Shown here: piece after piece, positions 18,790-24,014 of the stretch
Layout: every line of letters starts with the position of its first letter
Numbering within the stretch: the stretch's first letter is position 1
Origin: Hypsibius dujardini
Taxonomy: Eukaryota > Tardigrada > Eutardigrada > Parachela > Hypsibiidae
Direction of reading: 5' to 3'
NCBI GenBank assembly: GCA_001579985.1
Contig: LRSR01012359.1
Span: 1-24,014 of the forward strand
Length of the DNA stretch: 24,014 bases
The notes under the pieces: generated by a model
What the model was told of the DNA's origin: nothing
Databases searched by the model: none
What the model saw: the letters and a program-made list of their open reading frames with translations, nothing else
Translations under genes and position numbers: made by a program

Positions 18790-19046
18790 CAAGGTATGCA
18801 CAAGGTAGAACGGCACGAGTTCTTGAGGCAGCGGCAGACTTCTGTGAGACAACCAAAGAAGGTGCGCATTTTTCAAGTCAGAATTCTTTTCACAAAAAAG
18901 TACAGGAATCTAGGGCCTGAGGACACACTTACCATCCAAAATCGTCAAACTAAACAGAGTACCCTTTTTGGATGTTTCCTGTAGTGCTGGGCACATCGCT
19001 ATCGCCCCGCTTCCATTTTCTGGACCGTGATCATTAAGTCGCTCAT
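18790..19046 (-). pseudogene. Broken copy of the small duplicated unit
   Basis: The minus strand from the ATG at 19046 aligns by eye with the copy at 19572-19820. Shared features are ATGAGCGACT, the GATAGCGATGTGCC block, AAAAAGGGTACTCTGTT and, after a GTAAGT donor (18932) and CTCACAG acceptor (18842), a block encoding LPLPQELVPFYL. The frame is broken: the ATG frame hits TAG early, the conserved frame has an in-frame TAG after GYSV, and the splice junction itself forms TGA. It is the more decayed of the two copies. Confidence 0.45.
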
Positions 19047-19072
19047 CGAGACTAAAAACATATTAAAGCGAT

Positions 19073-19322
19073 GTCTGTCTGTGTCTTGTTTGTCTGCCTG
19101 AGTTTTACTTGTTTGTCTGTCTGCTTGTCTGTCTATTTACCTGCCTAAATTACTGTCTGTGTTCTATCTGTCTTGTCTGTCTGATTGCCTGTCTTTCAGA
19201 GTTTTCATTGTCTGTATGTCTCTCTTTCAGCTCTCTGTCTGCTTGTCTATTTGCTTGCTTGCTTGCCTGTCTGCCCGTCTATATGTGTGTCTGCATCTTT
19301 GCCTGTCTGTCTGTCTGTTTAT
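19073..19322. repeat. CTGT-rich degenerate array
   Basis: CTGTCTGCCTG/CTTGTCTG repeats between the two copies of the small duplicated unit. They yield spurious Cys/Leu/Val frames. Confidence 0.85.
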
Positions 19323-19571
19323 AAGTCCTCCCTTATATTGTACCAGTTTAAGAAAATGGAGCCGAGGCACTCTGGGTTGCTTGAATAGAAAGTGATAGCA
19401 GCAAGTAGCGGATGCGTGTTATTCATTTTCCACGACAGACACTGTGCGTACGAGTTATGCCACAATAAAAATAAAATGGTATTTAAAGGAATTATGTTGC
19501 ATCAGCAACTGGTCTACACTGCAGTTTAGCTCATAATGCCCATTAACTGTGGCCTAATTAAAAGTTCGGGA
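19323..19571. other. Gene-free stretch
   Basis: No coding or structural signal was recognised between the CTGT array and the small duplicated unit. Confidence 0.4.
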
Positions 19572-19820
19572 TCATCCAAGAATGAGCGTGAGGTAGGACG
19601 GGACGAGCTCTTCAGGGAGTGGAAAACTCCTGCAAGGACAAAGGCAAGAATCGGAAAGGCCATTTGAATATGGCGCTTGTTTGAGCTGGAAAACCAGCAA
19701 TACACACCGGTTAAAATCAGCAAAGCGGACAGAATATCCTTTCTGGAGGTCACCAGTGATGCTCGGAACGTCGCTATCACTTGCATCCGTAATATTGATC
19801 GTATTCACATAGTCGCTCAT
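19572..19820 (-). CDS. Possible small two-exon gene of unknown function, 56 aa
   Basis: A minus-strand ATG at 19820 opens MSDYVNTINITDASDSDVPS and continues to GYSVRFADFN in exon 1 (19820-19708, phase 2). The donor is GTGTGT and the acceptor CCTTGCAG. Exon 2 (19629-19572) encodes SFPLPEELVPSYLTLILG and a stop. The frame also reads through the 78-nt intron without a stop. Support comes mainly from the diverged duplicate at 18790-19046, in which the same exon blocks and splice sites are visible. The sequence resembles no family I can name. It could also be exons of a larger or relic gene. Confidence 0.35.
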   Translation of the reverse strand: MSDYVNTINITDASDSDVPSITGDLQKGYSVRFADFNRCVLLVFQLKQAPYSNGLSDSCLCPCRSFPLPEELVPSYLTLILG

Positions 19821-19941
19821 TAAGTCTAACAAAAGGCGAAATAATTTGCGGTAATTATTGGATGTGGCTGCTGTCCACCTTAAACGTACATTTTTCTGAA
19901 AGCCTGTTGGTTTGTCTTGCTATTTTCCTTTCGGCTGTCTC

Positions 19942-20158
19942 TCTCTCTGCCTCTCTGACTGTCTGTCCGCCTCTCTGTCCACCTCTCTGTCTGTATACAT
20001 CTATGGCATGTCTGTTTGTCTGTCTGTCTGCATGCCTGTCTATCTGCCTGCCTGTCTGTCTGCCTGTTTGTCTGTTTGTCTGTCTGTCTGTCTGTCTGCC
20101 TGCCTGCCTGCCTGCCTGCCTGTCTGCCTGTCTGTCTGTCTGTTTATGTGTTTGTCTG
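19942..20158. repeat. CTGT/CTGC-rich array
   Basis: Degenerate CTCTGTC sequence grades into (CTGT)n and (CTGC)n up to 20158, ending five bases before the stop of the zinc-finger terminal exon on the other strand. Confidence 0.88.
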
Positions 20159-20162
20159 CTAG

Positions 20163-20360
20163 TTAATTCGTGATTTCATCTTCATCAATCAGCGTTTTGA
20201 AGGCAGTTCCCACCGCCTGCAGGTCCACACTCATTTCTCGTACCATTTTCCGTTGTTTCGCTAGAGTTGCGATCATCTTTGGAATTGACGGAGAAACGTT
20301 GCCAGCGTGATGGTTTCGTGGAATAACGCAGTAGAGGTCCAAATGAACCAGCGGGACAGT
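20163..20360 (-). CDS. Candidate terminal exon of the zinc-finger gene, frame unresolved
   Basis: After a GATTTGCAG acceptor the minus strand is open in two frames. The phase-0 frame encodes a helical, charged tail containing IPKMIATLAKQRKMVREMS and ends DEDEITN at 20163. It looks protein-like. The upstream finger exon ends in phase 1, which would instead select a frame ending at 20185 with a low-complexity, unlikely-looking sequence. Either an extra small exon or alternative donor is missing from the model, or this exon belongs to another transcript. Confidence 0.45.
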   Translation of the reverse strand, partial: TVPLVHLDLYCVIPRNHHAGNVSPSIPKMIATLAKQRKMVREMSVDLQAVGTAFKTLIDEDEITN

Positions 20361-20385
20361 CTGCAAATCGTCATATACAGAAGAA

Positions 20386-20662
20386 CAAGCCCGGAACCGA
20401 ACAGAACGGAAGAGAACAAGCACGGAACCAGACACAGAACGGAAGAGAACAAGCACGGAACAAAACAGAACAAGCATGGAACAGAACAAGCCAGGAATAA
20501 CAGAACGGAAGAGAACAAGCACGGAACAAAACAGAACAAGCATGGAACAGAACATGCCCGGAACCGAACAGAACGGAAGAGAACAAGCATGGAACAAAAC
20601 AGAACAAGCATGGAACAGAACAAGCCAGGAATAACAGAACGGAAGAGAACAAGCACGGAACA
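20386..20662. repeat. GGAACAAAACAGAACAAGCA minisatellite
   Basis: Nested purine-rich repeats alternate GAACAAGCAYGGAACA, ACAGAACGGAAGAGAA and CCAGGAATAA blocks, with a higher-order unit of roughly 60-110 bp. They lie in the intron before the zinc-finger terminal exon and give a spurious Cys/Phe/Leu/Val frame on the minus strand. Confidence 0.88.
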
Positions 20663-20717
20663 CAGTGAATCCAAATGTTTATTTGGCAAACAGAAGTTGA
20701 CGCAATCATTTTCTTAC

Positions 20718-23700
20718 CACTGTGGGCGTTTTTCACGTGCCTCGTTATTGTGTTGTGGTTAGAGAAAGCCTTTCCGCACGCCTTCACCGGACAGACATAC
20801 GGTTTTTCACCTGTGTGGAACCAAAAAAAAGGAGAGCACGAATTCTGACACATCAAGTTAAATCAAATCAGTTTCTCAATCGAATAATAAATTGCAATAA
20901 ATTATATAAATAAAAATAATATAAAAGAAAGAAGCTTATAAAAAGCCTTAGCACAAAATATAAAACCTATTAAAAATACACAAATACAACCGTCAAATAT
21001 ATTAAACTGATACTACACACGTGGCAAAAACCTCAAACCGACCGAAATGAAGCCAAATTTTTACCGACGCCCAGCAAAATGGGCTGGTCGGAGTTTGAGC
21101 CATTTTCGCCAATGCGTGCAGCTGTTTCTGACAACGTGCTCAGTCGATTGATTGATTGACTTTGAATATGAATGATTGATTATTTTGGCGATCTGGTGTT
21201 AATTCAATGAATCAAGCGATGTGAGTAACAGCTGCACGCATTGGCCAAAATTGACTCAAACTCCGACCGCCCCATTTTTGCTGGGCGCCGGTAGAAAGGT
21301 GGCTTTAATTCGGTCAGCCTGAGATTTTTGCCACGTGTGTATTCGTATTAAAGTGCTAGTACCTGTGTGGTGGAATTTGTGGGATGTCAAACTGCCGGAG
21401 TGCTTCGTGATGAAATGACAGCCTGGGTACGTGCAGCTGAACGTCTTGTTGTATTGCCTCTTTTTTGGAGGATCTACAAAACCAACGACCTGGGAGATCT
21501 TCAGTCTAGCGTTGCTTAAATATATTTATATCATATTTTAAATGGCTCAAAAGGCGCTTCTTGAGTGTGCATTAAATATTTAATATTTATTAAATATATT
21601 TTTATTTTATTTCAAAATCACATATCGAGTTTTAAAAGACATTTTTTATTTTTATTTATATTTTTTATTTAAAATCTTCAGACTCATTTTAAATACTAAG
21701 ATATTTGGAATTTGAAAATTCGGTAACTGCCTACGAGGATGTGGAAGATGTTTTTCAGCACGACAGCGGCCATCTTCGTGCTGCGTGGAGATGTGACCCT
21801 TCAACTGCTCCAAGTATGCGAACACTCGAGCACACCCTTCAAAATGGCATCGATAGGGCTTCTCCCCTGTAAGCAAAAGAGACGTCGTGTAGCCTACACG
21901 TGTGCGTAGTAAAGCCCCACCCCCTCCACTCATCGGTCGACTGTTCAATCGGATTCACTGTCTCGTGATTGCTTGAAATTTAACAGCAACTTGGCAGGGA
22001 TTGATTGATTGATTAAGCGGAATTTCTTGACGCACACACTGAATCAACTGATTGATTGATTGATTGTAGGTAAACAATAGCAAACGGTGATGAGCAGATA
22101 AGATCCGGGGTGGATCGAATTAACTGGTAGGGCAAAAAAGTGTCCCTTAAGATCGGGCGATTACGCTACCTGTGTGGATCCTTCGATGGCGTGTCAAGCG
22201 ATAGCCCAGCTGGAACGATTGACCGCATCCCGGGTGAAGACACGCGAAACGTCTTACAGCTGCGCGTATAAAATAGATAAAAGTTAAGAAGGAGGAAGAC
22301 GAATGTAATGAAGTACCGGAACAAAAATGTGCGATATGGAAAGAAATTGGTTTGCACAAAGTTGTGCGTGCACAAAAGTGTACACTACGGTAATTGTTTT
22401 GAAATGTAGAAAAAACTGTCTTTCAGACAGGCTTTAATTATTTTTATTCACTCTTTATCGTTTATTAAATATTATTTTTTATTTTCATTCTATTTATGTA
22501 TTGTTGGCGCATGATTGACTTGGCGCATGATTGACTTGGCGCATGATTGACTTGACTATTTCCCTATTTTATTATTTATATTGACTCTCTTGTCTAAACG
22601 AAAAAGATTCGATATCAAACTGTTAGCTGTACCTGTGTGGGTCACTTCATGTCGCCGGAGATAGATTATGGCTTTCCCCTTGAAATTACACCCGGGATGC
22701 TGGCACACGTAAGGTCTCTCCCCTGAAACAATCTCTGGACGGTCACTCGGGAAATTCCGGGACCGAAAAAACGATTCGGCTAATGCGAATCGAGTCCCAA
22801 TTGAACACTGAGCGAGGAAGTGTTAAAAATTGTGAAATTTAATCTTTCTCAAAAAGCGAAAGTTTTTACAGGCGAAAATTCCGATTTTTGAAAATTGTCC
22901 AAAGTTTATTGGGTTGATTTAAAATAAATAAATCGGACATAAATTTTTATATTTTGTTTTTTAAATGTTTTTATATTTATATTTACGAAAAAGCTGGAAA
23001 TCGTCCAGTTTACCGGTGTGCAGTCGTAGATGGATGACCAAGTCCTTGTTGTTGCGATAAGACGCTCTGCAGGACGCATGATGACATTTAAAGGGTCGCT
23101 CACCTGCCGAATTAGTCGCAGATTTTCAGATACCGGGTGACGAATCAATCTTTGCCACTTTTTGGGCCATTATTTATTTAAGTACCGAATAGAAGATCTA
23201 TTTGGAAATATCTTATTTATTCCGACTTTTTGCAATGAATATGGAAATTACATTTCACCCGTACAGACAAAACCTTCAAGAACAAAAAAAGATTTCCTTT
23301 TCTTTTTACATTGACTGTAAAAATTGTGCATTTAAAAATAATTTTTGGGATGACGTTTTTGACATTTTCTCATTCCGAATTCCAACTTGAAATCGATTGG
23401 CATCAGAGAAATATTTATTTTTAAAATAAGCATTAATCATTTCTAGCAGGAATTTGTTTTCACAATTCATGTGGGCGTGGCAAGGATTATGGGAGGAACA
23501 GCCAAAAGTATTGCCGCACCCGGTATAGGTCTAGATGAAAAGAGCAAAATTCGAAGCGTTCCTGACAAGGAAGGTTGAAACCCGCGCCTTTCTCACCGGT
23601 GTGTGTTACGTGGTGGCGCTTCAAATGACTCAGACATTCAAACGAGGAGCTACATCCCGCGCGATCGCAGGCATATTTCCGGCGAGGCACCACCGCAGTT

Positions 23701-23720
23701 GATGTCTCTAGCTGAGCCAT
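20718..23720 (-). CDS. C2H2 zinc-finger protein with seven Cx4C fingers, one finger per exon
   Basis: Exons (5' to 3'): 23720-23597, 23103-23014, 22722-22633, 22259-22170, 21866-21735, 21473-21363, 20810-20718; the first three introns and the last two are GT-AG with standard donors. Fingers start CDRAGC, CHHASC, CQHPGC, CLHPGC, CHFEGC, CTYPGC and CPVKAC. All are C-x4-C, with x12 to a His pair. Nearly every junction splits the Gly codon of the HTG-EKP linker after its first base (phase 1). Three consecutive exons are exactly 90 nt. A 30-residue basic spacer separates fingers 5 and 6. All-Cx4C fingers are characteristic of TFIIIA, MTF-1 and ZXD-type factors; I cannot choose among them. A nuclear DNA- or RNA-binding role is inferred. 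The ATG at 23720 is the first in frame, but an upstream exon is possible. The C-terminal exon is treated separately. Confidence 0.85.
21014..21341. mobile_element. MITE family 2 (long-TIR foldback), 328 bp
   Basis: TA-bounded element with inverted repeats of about 110 bp beginning TACACACGTGGCAAAAA at both ends. They continue through CCCAGCAAAATGGGCTGGTC-type and CCAATGCGTGCAGCTGTT blocks. A short (GATT)-containing loop lies in the centre. It sits in the intron between fingers 6 and 7, with no coding capacity. Confidence 0.85.
21905..22168. mobile_element. MITE family 1, copy 3, filling a zinc-finger intron
   Basis: Matches copy 2 across the subterminal AAAGCCCCACCCCCTCC block, the TTCAATCGGATTCACTGT block, both (GATT)n runs, the GTAGGTAAACAATAGCAAAC block and the right terminus GATCGGGCGATTACGCTA. 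The left terminal repeat is lost or replaced. The right-end TA (22167-22168) overlaps the splice donor of the finger-4 exon. Confidence 0.85.
22506..22553. repeat. 16-bp tandem repeat, three copies
   Basis: GGCGCATGATTGACTT is repeated three times without change, in the intron between fingers 3 and 4. Confidence 0.9.
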
Positions 23721-24014
23721 CAAATTCCAGGCAGCACAAGATGTTGACAAAATAATAACGAAATTAAGGCGATAAAATGTCTCTTTCACGTATCAACCAT
23801 TTACGCACGAAAAATAAACCATTCTGGTATGGAATGTGAATATGGAAAAAAAGTGAACAGTCGTTTTGATCTTTTTGACTGCCTACTTTACAGGCACCAG
23901 GCATGTTGCAGTATTCTTGGAATGTGCCTTCTCCTTGAGATTCAATCAGGAGTAAGTACTTTTTTCTTTCATTTCGGTGTATCACAGACGCGAATCGTTT
24001 ACAAGGGGGTGGCA
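23721..24014. other. Sequence upstream of the zinc-finger start
   Basis: A minus-strand open frame (23764-23985) lacks a recognisable finger or splice pairing. It may be 5'UTR, promoter or an undetected exon. Nothing definite can be called. Confidence 0.4.

Noticed and set aside
20163-20689. Phe/Ser/Cys/Val-rich frames over the 20386-20662 repeat, and similar ones at 7473-8177
   Set aside because: They translate purine minisatellites. Only the short non-repetitive end of the first (20163-20360) looks coding.
22906-23148. 80-codon minus-strand frame
   Set aside because: It is a wrong-frame shadow of the finger-2 exon (23014-23103), which is coding in another frame.
23764-23985. Minus-strand frame with a CNMPGAC stretch as an eighth zinc finger
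   Set aside because: Cys spacing is x5, and the His pair, linker and phase-1 splice signals seen in the other fingers are missing.

Overview
This is nuclear DNA from an invertebrate animal. Every protein gene is interrupted by short GT-AG introns (about 50 to 1,000 nt). The genes are animal families: a tandem pair of DHRS11-like short-chain dehydrogenases, WDR82, a furin-activated matrix metalloproteinase, a rhodopsin-class GPCR and a TFIIIA-style zinc-finger protein. A eukaryotic tRNA-Glu with A and B boxes is also present. An arthropod or crustacean-like host fits the gene set, but the window does not prove the phylum. All identities come from reading motifs and splice junctions by eye; no searches were run.

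Layout. 1-850 (minus): 5' part of an unrecognised secreted protein that leaves the window at its left end. 1691-5601 (plus): SDR-A and SDR-B, two five-exon paralogues with the same intron positions and phases. 5807-7736 (plus): WDR82, a six-exon WD-repeat protein whose start lies only 205 bases after the SDR-B stop. 8857-12587 (minus): a complete eight-exon secreted MMP of 535 aa. 12.6-15.2 kb: no genes, but a nest of MITE-like elements and minisatellites. 15239-17501 (plus): a three-exon GPCR of 408 aa. 18459-18530 (plus): tRNA-Glu(CTC). 18.79-19.82 kb (minus): two diverged copies of a small unknown coding unit, one broken. 20163-23720 (minus): a C2H2 protein with seven fingers, one per exon, all split at the same linker codon.

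The exon models are supported by arithmetic: for SDR-A, SDR-B, WDR82, the MMP and the GPCR the inferred exons sum to a multiple of three, give uninterrupted frames and preserve family motifs across each junction. The zinc-finger gene is consistent through its seven finger exons, but the last exon has a frame conflict that I could not resolve.

The non-genic DNA holds at least four families of short inverted-repeat elements. Most have TA at both ends and one has TTAA. There are also many CTGT/GACA arrays, several lying just downstream of splice donors. Two points deserve most attention. Four of the genes have a strong splice acceptor 9-22 nt before the start codon with no obvious cis donor, which suggests spliced-leader trans-splicing or 5'-UTR introns. 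In the zinc-finger gene, one MITE makes up most of an intron and its terminal TA forms part of the 5' splice site. The genes do not form an obvious pathway. The SDR pair is a local duplication, and SDR-B/WDR82 is the only operon-like pair.
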